DNA from: Kiritimatiellia bacterium
GTDB taxonomy: Bacteria; Verrucomicrobiota; Kiritimatiellia; RFP12; UBA1067
Assembly (NCBI GenBank): GCA_017459225.1
Contig: JAFUDL010000356.1
Span: 1 to 8,993 of the forward strand
Reading direction: 5' to 3'
Length of the DNA stretch: 8,993 nt
Both the position numbers and the translations under genes were made by a program. The notes beneath the pieces were generated by a model. The model was not told the origin of the DNA. It worked only from the letters and a program-made list of their open reading frames with translations, and did no database searches. Below, one piece after another: positions 1-5,329 of the stretch. Positions within the stretch are counted from its first letter, which is position 1. Each line of letters opens with the position of its first letter.

Positions 1-6
1 GCCGCC

Positions 7-72
7 TCCCTACACGGGGGGAGCGCTCTCCCTACACGGAGGGTTTGACTTCCCTACACGGGGAAACGGGAT
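7..72. repeat. 22-bp-period array of three CCCTACACGG hairpin units
   Basis: The 11-mer TCCCTACACGG occurs at 7-17, 29-39 and 51-61, exactly 22 bp apart, with different sequence between copies. Each copy sits in a small inverted repeat whose arms change together: CTCCC/GGGAG (6-10 with 19-23), CTCC/GGAG (28-31 with 38-41) and TTCCC/GGGAA (50-54 with 61-65). The array may continue left of the window. No open frame here looks coding. The conserved loop and covarying stems suggest a repetitive extragenic or structured element; its function is unknown. Confidence 0.75.
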
Positions 73-75
73 TTG

Positions 76-138
76 CGGCGCGCTCGGTGATCGCGCCCTA
101 CCATATGAACCGGTAGGGGCCGACCACCGGGCGGCCCG
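76..138. repeat. 63-bp interspersed repeat, copy 1
   Basis: This 63-bp sequence is identical to 201-263, at an offset of exactly 125 bp. Inside it CCCTACC (96-102) and GGTAGGG (112-118) form a 7-bp stem with a 9-nt loop. The CCCTAC core is shared with the 22-bp array immediately to the left, so the two elements may belong to one family. The sequence is non-coding as far as can be seen. Confidence 0.85.
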
Positions 139-200
139 GAGGTGGGGCGAACCCTCCGGGTGAGCCGTGACGGCTCGGCGGGACGCCTCGCCCTACCATT
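139..200. repeat. Palindrome-rich spacer between the two 63-bp copies
   Basis: The stretch between the two identical copies is itself a mosaic of short inverted repeats. ACCC-tcc-GGGT lies at 151-161, GAGCCGT-g-ACGGCTC at 162-176 (7-bp stem around one base), and another CCCTACC at 191-197. It reads as part of the same repetitive extragenic element rather than unique DNA. Confidence 0.5.
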
Positions 201-263
201 CGGCGCGCTCGGTGATCGCGCCCTACCATATGAACCGGTAGGGGCCGACCACCGGGCGGCCCG
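201..263. repeat. 63-bp interspersed repeat, copy 2
   Basis: This is an exact copy of 76-138. Its internal stem is CCCTACC (221-227) with GGTAGGG (237-243). Identity stops abruptly on both sides, so the unit boundary is well defined. Perfect identity suggests recent duplication or ongoing gene conversion. Confidence 0.85.
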
Positions 264-270
264 CATACGC

Positions 271-315
271 CAACAAACCAACTACCAGCAAACCAACTAC
301 CAACAAACCAACTAC
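271..315. repeat. Three tandem 15-bp units before the HU/DUF4469 gene
   Basis: Three 15-bp units lie head to tail: CAACAAACCAACTAC at 271-285 and 301-315, and one with a single change (CAG for CAA) at 286-300. The array ends 46 bp before the ATG of the 362-1459 gene. In one frame it would encode Gln-Gln-Thr-Asn-Tyr repeats, but that frame has no credible start or homology, so I treat it as a non-coding microsatellite-like array in the 5' region. Confidence 0.85.
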
Positions 316-361
316 CTGCAAATGGTTCGAAAACGAAAAAGCAAATGAAAGGTCAAAGAAA

Positions 362-1459
362 ATGGCAAGACATGAAGTGATAATCCACGAGAACACGAGC
401 GCGACGAGCGCAGTGGCGCCGTACCTCGGCAACTACATCTCCAAGGAGACGCTGGCGATGGAGGCGTTCGCCTCGACGATCGGCGCCAAGTGCGGGCTGC
501 CCGCGATCCAGGTGATCGCGATCCTCGACGGCTCGTTCCAGGCGCTCGAGGAGCTCGAGCGCGAGGGCCTCGTGCGCGTCCACACGGACGTGGGCACGAT
601 CTGCGCCGTCATCAAGGGTTCGTTCCCCACGGCGGACGCGCCGTTCGACCCGGAGCGCAACTCGCTGGAGCTCGCGCTCAGGCTCGACGACTCCATCCAG
701 CTCTGCCTCTCCGACACCGTGCCGGTGATTGTGACGGACGAGAGCGTGACGCGCCTTCGCGTGGACAACGCGATGGACCTCGAGGAGGAGCGCCCCATGA
801 ACCTCATCCACGGGCAGCACGTCTTCCGCGTGGCCGGGTTCAACATGGTGCTCACCGACGAGGGCGCGACGACGCATCTGGAGGACGGCCGCGGCACGAC
901 GTTCCCGCTCGTCGTCGACGAGGTGGTCTCGAAGCAGCTCTTCAAGGCGCACACCTCCGAGCTGCTGCCCGGCGGCGACTACAAGCTCGTGGTGAAGAGC
1001 CGCGCGGGCGATGCCGGCGGACCGCTCCAGACCTCGTTCCGCAGGGTCAAGTACCTGCACATCGCCGATTCCGAGCCTGAGCCCGGACCCGAACCCGAAC
1101 CCGAGCCCATCGCGCAGACGAGCGACGGCAAGTGCAAGGTCACGTCCTTCAAGGACGGCGACAGCGCCACCGAGTTCACGTTCGGAAACGAATGGACGCT
1201 GACGGGCCAGGGATTCTACGACGACAACGCGCCTGAGGGCGAGTGGAGCTTCAGCGAAGCCTCCATCCGCGTCGGCGCCGAGCAGGCCATATTCATCTGC
1301 AATGTCGGCATGGACGGCACGTCCGTCACTCTGACCAAAAATCCGGAATTCAGCATCTACGCCGGCGCGTACGAGAACGTCGCACTCGAATACACGGTCT
1401 TCCGCGGCATGGAGTCCGAGACGCTCACTCTCACGATTCCGCGCCTCGTGGTGACCTAA
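362..1459 (+). CDS. HU-like DNA-binding / DUF4469 Ig-fold protein
   Basis: This 365-residue protein resembles the HU-like-domain plus DUF4469 (Ig-like fold) proteins known mainly from Bacteroidetes and PVC bacteria; their function is poorly known. Residues about 15-115 form the HU-like part, ending in the typical segment GSFPTADAPFDPERNSLELA (86-105), followed by an Ig-like DUF4469 region (about 140-235). A Pro-Glu linker of alternating acidic and proline residues (238-249) joins a second beta-rich, probably Ig-like C-terminal domain (about 255-365). No signal peptide or membrane segment is visible, so it should be cytoplasmic and possibly nucleoid-associated. AAAGG at 348-352 is a usable ribosome site 9 nt before ATG. 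The gene is monocistronic, preceded by repeats and followed by hairpins. Family assignment is fairly sure; DNA binding is inferred from the family. Confidence 0.85.
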   Translation: MARHEVIIHENTSATSAVAPYLGNYISKETLAMEAFASTIGAKCGLPAIQVIAILDGSFQALEELEREGLVRVHTDVGTICAVIKGSFPTADAPFDPERNSLELALRLDDSIQLCLSDTVPVIVTDESVTRLRVDNAMDLEEERPMNLIHGQHVFRVAGFNMVLTDEGATTHLEDGRGTTFPLVVDEVVSKQLFKAHTSELLPGGDYKLVVKSRAGDAGGPLQTSFRRVKYLHIADSEPEPGPEPEPEPIAQTSDGKCKVTSFKDGDSATEFTFGNEWTLTGQGFYDDNAPEGEWSFSEASIRVGAEQAIFICNVGMDGTSVTLTKNPEFSIYAGAYENVALEYTVFRGMESETLTLTIPRLVVT

Positions 1460-1462
1460 CGC

Positions 1463-1481
1463 AACGGGCAAGATGCCCGTT
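1463..1481 (+). terminator. Short hairpin just after the HU/DUF4469 gene
   Basis: AACGGGCA (1463-1470) and TGCCCGTT (1474-1481) form an 8-bp perfect stem with a 3-nt loop starting 4 nt after the stop codon. No T-run follows, so it is not a classic intrinsic terminator. It may cap or terminate the transcript together with the next hairpin, with which it shares base 1481. Confidence 0.5.
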
Positions 1482-1522
1482 CTCCCAGTGGCTCTTTGCA
1501 AAAGGAAGAGCCACTTGGGAGA
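1481..1522. terminator. Strong 16-bp hairpin between convergent genes
   Basis: Left arm 1481-1496 and right arm 1506-1522 pair over 16 bp with one bulged T (1515) and a 9-nt loop: TCTCCCA with TGGGAGA, and GTGGCTCTT with AAGAGCCAC. It lies between the convergent HU/DUF4469 and rlmN genes and could act in both directions. No clear U-tract follows on either strand, so the role (terminator or mRNA 3'-end stabiliser) is inferred. Confidence 0.6.
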
Positions 1523-1571
1523 GGCGCGCAGGCGGAGGTTAGTTCTGGCAATGCGATCAACGGAAACGAAT

Positions 1572-1584
1572 GGGGACAGTCCCC
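1572..1584. repeat. Palindrome GGGGACAGTCCCC
   Basis: This is a perfect 13-mer inverted repeat around a central A. It resembles GGGGACAGTCCCC-type REP palindromes that I associate with RAYT (REP-associated tyrosine transposase) systems in other bacteria; that link is recalled, not tested. No transposase is encoded in the window. Confidence 0.55.
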
Positions 1585-1596
1585 GCATGGCAATAA

Positions 1597-1685
1597 TTGC
1601 TTTCGCTGCTTGGAGTTTCGGAGTCTTGGAGTCGTTAAGACTTTCTAAATCTCCCAAACTCCTAAACTCCCAATGGCGAAAGCAA
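1597..1685. repeat. 89-bp imperfect inverted repeat (MITE/REP-like)
   Basis: Arms 1597-1631 and 1651-1685 (35 bp each) match at 28 positions when one is reverse-complemented, around a 19-nt loop. The outer 10 bp (TTGCTTTCGC with GCGAAAGCAA) are perfect. Inside the arms GGAGT recurs every 8 nt on the left and CTCC every 8 nt on the right. The palindrome GCAATAATTGC (1590-1600) abuts the left edge. No ORF is supported in 1523-1776. It could be a non-autonomous element or a folded RNA. Confidence 0.65.
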
Positions 1686-1710
1686 GAAAGGTTTTGTCGC
1701 AACAGGGCGC

Positions 1711-1721
1711 GGGGAGTCCCC
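1711..1721. repeat. Palindrome GGGGAGTCCCC
   Basis: This perfect 11-mer inverted repeat is closely related to the one at 1572-1584. The two palindromes flank the 89-bp inverted repeat on both sides, as if they bracketed one composite element of about 150 bp. Confidence 0.5.
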
Positions 1722-1776
1722 TTCAAGTCTTTAGATGCGCCAGCGCACATGACGCCCGCATTGGCTGTTTGCGCAT

Positions 1777-2889
1777 TCACGCCTGCTTGACAGTGCGAAG
1801 GCGTAGCTGGCCGCATGCGGCGGCGACGTCCTTGCCGCGGCTACGCCTGAGCATCGTCTGGATGCGGGCCTTCATCAGCACGTCGAGGAACGCAAGCTGC
1901 GTGGCCTCGTCGGGCGTGGCGAGGTCCGGACGATGATCCACCGGCGAAAGCGGTATGAGGTTCACCTTGCACGAAGGCAGCGTCTTCAGGCGGCGCACCA
2001 GCTCCTCAGCGCACGCGCGCGAATCGTTCAAGCCCTTCACGAGCGTGTACTCGAACGTAATCACGCGCCCCGTCTCGCGCGTGTATTCGCGGCACGCCGC
2101 CAGCAGCTCGTCGATCGGCCAGCGCCTGTTGACCGGCATAAGCTGCGAGCGCAGCTCGTCGTTCGGCGCGTGCAGTGATACGGAAAGCTCGAACTGCAGC
2201 CCCTCTGCCGCAAGCCTCTTGAAGCCCGGCACAACCCCGCACGTGGAGAGTGTGATGTGCCGCGCGCCCAGGTTCGGCCCCTTGCCTGCGTTGAGGATCT
2301 TCAAGGCGCGCATCGTCTCGTCGTAGTTCGCGAACGGCTCGCCCATTCCCATGACAACAAGATTCGTAAGGCAAAGGCCGGATCCCTGGCGCTTGTTCTC
2401 GGGCGTGGCGAAGAGATGCTGGGCGCACATCACCTGCGCCACGATTTCATCCGACGCAAGAGAACGCACTAGCCCCTTCGCGCCGCTCGCGCAGAAGGCG
2501 CATCCCATCGCGCAGCCCACCTGGCTCGAGATGCACTGCGTGAGGCGTCCAGGACGGCCATCCGAAGACTTTGCTGTCCCCGCCGGAATCACCACCGTCT
2601 CAACGGAATTACCGTCGGCAAGGCCCAGAAGCAGCTTCGTGGTGCCGTCATCAGCGCGTTCGCTCGCGAGCACCTTCGGCACGGCGAGCGGGAACTCCCG
2701 CGCAAGATCGGCGCGAAGGTCCTTCGGCAGCGTCGTGGCCTCGTCCCAGCTCTGTATCCAGTCGCGGTAGAGCGCCTGCAGAATCTGGTCCGCCCTGAAC
2801 GCGCGCATGCCGCGCTCGACGAGCAGCGCGCGCCACTCGTCGGGATGCACGGACCATGCTGGCCTTGCTCTTATCGGCTCGCCTTCCAT
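1777..2889 (-). CDS. rlmN: Dual-specificity 23S rRNA/tRNA adenine-C2 methyltransferase RlmN
   Basis: RlmN is a radical-SAM enzyme that methylates C2 of A2503 in 23S rRNA and A37 in some tRNAs. In the 370-residue protein the [4Fe-4S] motif CxxxCxxC is at C126, C130 and C133. The two mechanistic cysteines are both present: C119 (in CISSQVGC) and C359 near the C-terminus (AAACGQL), matching E. coli C118 and C355. The GEP motif of SAM binding is at 183-185 (MGMGEPFANYD). ATG 2889 is chosen because it gives a normal N-terminus of 13 residues before the conserved start of the first domain; the frame stays open further upstream. It overlaps the end of the oxidoreductase gene by 19 bp, and its only GAGG lies 1 nt from the ATG, so translational coupling is likely. 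GTG 2850 is a less likely alternative. Confidence 0.95.
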   Translation of the reverse strand: MEGEPIRARPAWSVHPDEWRALLVERGMRAFRADQILQALYRDWIQSWDEATTLPKDLRADLAREFPLAVPKVLASERADDGTTKLLLGLADGNSVETVVIPAGTAKSSDGRPGRLTQCISSQVGCAMGCAFCASGAKGLVRSLASDEIVAQVMCAQHLFATPENKRQGSGLCLTNLVVMGMGEPFANYDETMRALKILNAGKGPNLGARHITLSTCGVVPGFKRLAAEGLQFELSVSLHAPNDELRSQLMPVNRRWPIDELLAACREYTRETGRVITFEYTLVKGLNDSRACAEELVRRLKTLPSCKVNLIPLSPVDHRPDLATPDEATQLAFLDVLMKARIQTMLRRSRGKDVAAACGQLRLRTVKQA

Positions 2890-4262
2890 GCCTCTGTAAT
2901 CGTGTAGTACTTCACGAGCATGTTGGGCAGATAGTCGGCGGGCTGCTCGCCCTTCTTCATCCAGCCGAGGTACATGTTCATCACCTGGCTGAAGTGCGCC
3001 TCGTGGCCGATCTCGTACTTCTGCGGCACCACCATCGTCCACCCGTCGCCCTCGGCCTTGAACGTGACGCCGGGATACGTCTTGTTGAACTTCTCGACCG
3101 CGGCGGCGAGCGCCTTCTCAAGCGCCGCCTTGTCCTGCCCGGCGCGCGGCTTCACATAGACGCGCGGCTTGTAGCCCTCCTCGGCGCCCTGGCGGATCAC
3201 GATCTCGCTCTTCGTGCCGCGCATGAGCGAGTAGTGCGTATCGCCCGTGCCGGCGGGCGGCATGAAGTGCCACTCCACGCAGACCTTGGCGTGAACGCCC
3301 TTGAGCGCATACGTGAACTCGCCGTTCGCCTTGCACTGCAGCACGTTCGCCTTGTCTACGGACTTCTTCAGGAACTCCGGCCACGTGTCGAGCCCCGTAG
3401 AGGTCTTGTAGTCCGCCGCAGTGATGGGCGTCGCCCACGAGCGGGCCTTGATCATCTTCACGTCGGAGAACTTCAGCGTCTCGCCGGGGAATGTCTCCCA
3501 CTGGACGAGGTCCACCAGGTGCGTCGTCACGTCCACGATCGCCTCGCCCTGCTGGTCGGTGTCGTAGTACCAGCCGGGGCGCTGCAGCGGCTTGCCGTTC
3601 ACGAGCTTGCAGAAGTGGTGCACCGAGACCTTCGTGACGGCGGGATCGTCCGGCGTGCCCTTCTCCTGCTCGCCGTAGAGGTCCTTAGCCGCCACGAGCG
3701 CGCGCTGGAGTATCGTGGTGATCTCGTTGCGCTCGGTCATGATGTCGGCGAAGTAGAGCCCCTTCTCGTCGGCGAGCTTGGCGGCCTCCTGGAGCTTGGC
3801 GAAGGCGTCGGGCGTGATGGCCATCGGCTTGTCGGAAAGGACGTTGAAGCCGGCCTTGATCGCCTCAAGGTAGTAGTCGGCCTTCTTGTTGTTCTTGCCG
3901 GCAAGCACCACCACGCTGGAAGACTTGTTGTCCAGCGCAAGCGCCTTCTGGAGGTAGTCGTCGCCCGTATAGACGGCCTCCTTCCACGAGGTGGGGTCCT
4001 TCTCGCGCGTGTTGAACGCGTCAACGAGCTTGCAGTGCGCCTCGACGTCCGGACCCTTCGGCGCGAACACGGGAACGTCCTTCACCACGCCCTCGTAGTT
4101 TCTGTTCAGCACAAGCGCCGCGTGAAAGTGGCCGGGATCGATTTCCACGAACCTCGCCTCCTTCACTGGACTGCGCGTGGCCTTGGCCGCGCCCGTCGCG
4201 CACTCTTTGCAGCATCCCGCGGCCAGCGCCGCCACCGCACATCCTATCATCATGCTCTTCAT
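2871..4262 (-). CDS. Exported Gfo/Idh/MocA-type putative oxidoreductase (lipoprotein)
   Basis: This 463-residue protein belongs to the 'putative oxidoreductase C-terminal domain' branch of Gfo/Idh/MocA proteins, recognisable from DPGHFHAALV (about 42-51). The dinucleotide-fold region retains an EKP-like SDKP (143-146), and GEAIVDVTTHLVDLVQW (239-255) matches the family's D...H catalytic region. A classical GxGxxG is not seen. The N-terminus (MKSMMIGCAVAALAAGCC) is a short hydrophobic signal with a lipobox-like AAGC, acceptor C17; no twin arginine is present, suggesting Sec export and lipidation. The ATG at 4262 has a strong purine-rich site (GGAAGGAA, 4267-4274); the frame extends to 4373, but that part is only translated repeat DNA. 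Substrate is unknown; sugar or carbohydrate derivatives are the usual guess for the superfamily. Probably co-transcribed with rlmN. Confidence 0.85.
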   Translation of the reverse strand: MKSMMIGCAVAALAAGCCKECATGAAKATRSPVKEARFVEIDPGHFHAALVLNRNYEGVVKDVPVFAPKGPDVEAHCKLVDAFNTREKDPTSWKEAVYTGDDYLQKALALDNKSSSVVVLAGKNNKKADYYLEAIKAGFNVLSDKPMAITPDAFAKLQEAAKLADEKGLYFADIMTERNEITTILQRALVAAKDLYGEQEKGTPDDPAVTKVSVHHFCKLVNGKPLQRPGWYYDTDQQGEAIVDVTTHLVDLVQWETFPGETLKFSDVKMIKARSWATPITAADYKTSTGLDTWPEFLKKSVDKANVLQCKANGEFTYALKGVHAKVCVEWHFMPPAGTGDTHYSLMRGTKSEIVIRQGAEEGYKPRVYVKPRAGQDKAALEKALAAAVEKFNKTYPGVTFKAEGDGWTMVVPQKYEIGHEAHFSQVMNMYLGWMKKGEQPADYLPNMLVKYYTITEAWKASR

Positions 4263-4274
4263 GTCGTTCCTTCC

Positions 4275-4367
4275 TTTCTGGTTTCGAGGTTTCGTGTTTC
4301 TAGTTTCTGGTTTCGAGTTTCTAGTTTCTGGTTTCTGGTTTCTGGTTTCGTGTTTCGAGGTTTCGCA
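4275..4367. repeat. Heptanucleotide tandem array, 13 TTTCNNG-type units
   Basis: Thirteen successive units start with TTTC: TTTCTGG, TTTCGAG, TTTCTAG and TTTCGTG variants. All are 7 nt except two 8-nt TTTCGAGG units (4282-4289 and 4353-4360). The right-hand limit is TTTCGCA at 4361-4367. On the minus strand the array abuts the ribosome site of the exported oxidoreductase, so it would form most of that gene's leader. It resembles the short tandemly repeated repetitive (STRR) heptamers described in cyanobacteria. Confidence 0.9.
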
Positions 4368-4374
4368 CCTCACA

Positions 4375-4416
4375 GAACGTTGAACTATAAACTCTGAACT
4401 TTAAACTTTGAACTAC
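4375..4416. repeat. Second heptamer array, six RAACNNT-type units
   Basis: Six heptamers run in perfect register: GAACGTT, GAACTAT, AAACTCT, GAACTTT, AAACTTT and GAACTAC. The last contains the stop codon of the acyltransferase gene (4413-4415). This AT-rich island contrasts with the GC-rich neighbours and lies only 7 bp from the TTTC array. Between the two arrays almost no unique sequence remains in the 150-bp intergenic gap. Confidence 0.85.
4384..4412 (-). promoter_or_regulatory. Candidate promoter inside the heptamer array
   Basis: On the minus strand TTCAAA (4412-4407, 4 of 6 to TTGACA) and TATAGT (4389-4384, 5 of 6 to TATAAT) are separated by 17 nt. Transcription would start near 4377 and give the oxidoreductase gene a leader of about 115 nt made almost wholly of heptamer repeats. 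AT-rich repeats give such matches easily, so confidence is low. Confidence 0.3.
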
Positions 4417-5228
4417 TCCCGCCATCTCCTGTGCGCCCACAAATACTGTTCCGGGTACTGGCGGATTGCCTCGCCGAGGCGGTCGTTCAGCAGCTGTGTG
4501 CATGCGGCCCTGTCGGCGTCCTTGGGGAAGACGAGAGGATCGCCCCCGACGAGACGGTATTTGAACGGCGCCACGCGCACGAACGAGCCCACCACGATGG
4601 GGCGGCCCGTGCGCATCGCAAGGCGCGTCGCGCTCGTGAACGTCTTAGCCGGGCGGCCGAGAAACGTGAGCGGCATGCCCTTCGAGGTGTGCTGGTCCAT
4701 CAGGATCGTCATCGCCGCGCAGTCGTCCTCCCATTGCCGCATGATGTCGGGCGTGAAGCCATGCTGCTTGTCTATCACCGTCACGGGGCCGCGGAAGTGG
4801 TGCTTCTTCATCCAGTTCGCCACGAACTTGTTGTTCATCACGCGCGCGATGGCGATCATCGGGCGCGCGAAGGAGAGAACGTTTGTGGCGGCCTCCCACA
4901 CGCCGTGGTGCGCGCTCACGAGGAGTATCGGCGTGTCGGGCGTCTCGAGAAGCAGCTTCACGGCCTTGGGCGAGGCCTCGTCGAACTCGAGATGCTCGCG
5001 CCAGTTCTCCTTCGTCACAACGTGCGGCACGCGCAGCGCCTCGCACACGTGCCCTGCGAGGTGCCCCCAGCTGACGCTCGCGATGCGCGCCGCCTCCTTG
5101 GGGTCGTCGGTGATTCCGGCCTTGATAATGTTCTCGATGGCTATGCGCCTGCGGCGACGGAAAAGAGGGAAGATGAAGCGCGCGAGGCGCGCCCCCCAGT
5201 CGTAGGCGTTTCTGTCGAGAAAATTCAT
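4413..5228 (-). CDS. Lysophospholipid / lipid A (LpxL-HtrB-like) acyltransferase
   Basis: This 271-residue protein belongs to the LpxL/HtrB family, which transfers acyl chains to lipid A precursors at the inner membrane. The catalytic HX4E motif is at H107-E112 (HHGVWE). Other family signatures are RRRRIAIENI (25-34), MDQHTSKGMPLTFLGRPAKT (177-196) and the C-terminal PEQYLWAHRRWR (259-270). It is shorter than the roughly 300-residue E. coli enzymes and lacks their clear N-terminal membrane helix; residues 11-23 are only a short amphipathic stretch. ATG 5228 is chosen because a -10 element ends 6 nt before it; upstream frame extension to 5897 overlaps another gene and looks non-coding. No Shine-Dalgarno is seen. 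Whether the acceptor is lipid A or another glycolipid cannot be told. Confidence 0.88.
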   Translation of the reverse strand: MNFLDRNAYDWGARLARFIFPLFRRRRRIAIENIIKAGITDDPKEAARIASVSWGHLAGHVCEALRVPHVVTKENWREHLEFDEASPKAVKLLLETPDTPILLVSAHHGVWEAATNVLSFARPMIAIARVMNNKFVANWMKKHHFRGPVTVIDKQHGFTPDIMRQWEDDCAAMTILMDQHTSKGMPLTFLGRPAKTFTSATRLAMRTGRPIVVGSFVRVAPFKYRLVGGDPLVFPKDADRAACTQLLNDRLGEAIRQYPEQYLWAHRRWRE

Positions 5229-5234
5229 GCGGAT

Positions 5235-5243
5235 ATTATACCA
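5235..5243 (-). promoter_or_regulatory. Extended -10 promoter TGGTATAAT, probably leaderless
   Basis: On the minus strand TGG-TATAAT (5243 to 5235) is a perfect consensus extended -10. Only six bases (ATCCGC) separate it from the ATG at 5228, which would put the transcription start on or next to the A of the ATG. There is no good -35 (TTTCAC at 17-nt spacing) and no ribosome site, consistent with an extended -10 promoter making a leaderless mRNA for the acyltransferase. Confidence 0.6.
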
Positions 5244-5329
5244 TATCGGCCCGCAGAGTGAAACGCCATTTGCGCCCATGGACGGGCGGCGGCAACCGCG
5301 ATACGCGCATCTCCGCGCAAGTCTGCCGT

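Noticed and set aside
7..72. Possible CRISPR array (regularly spaced CCCTACACGG)
   Set aside because: The repeat is only 11 bp, spacers would be 11 bp, and no cas gene is present.
142..348. Small plus-strand frame with Gln-Gln-Thr-Asn-Tyr repeats
   Set aside because: It translates the 63-bp repeat and the 15-bp tandem array; no ribosome site or homology is seen, and the repeats are better read as DNA-level elements.
353..1816. Long minus-strand open frame of 487 codons opposite the HU/DUF4469 gene
   Set aside because: It mirrors a recognisable plus-strand gene, has Arg/Leu/Val-rich low-complexity translation and crosses hairpins and intergenic repeats; a GC-rich shadow.
4263..4373. Longer N-terminus for the exported oxidoreductase (start at 4373)
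   Set aside because: The extension is translated heptamer repeat (Lys-Pro-Glu-Thr-Arg-Asn pattern) and would bury the strong ribosome site and the signal peptide.
2856..4397. Plus-strand open frame of 513 codons opposite the exported oxidoreductase
   Set aside because: The opposite strand encodes a clear family protein. This frame is His/Arg/Leu-rich without domains, and its end is translated heptamer repeat.
5229..5329. Possible terminator hairpin after the Gfo/Idh gene
   Set aside because: Only a 5-bp GC stem (CGCCC with GGGCG) can be drawn and no T-run follows.
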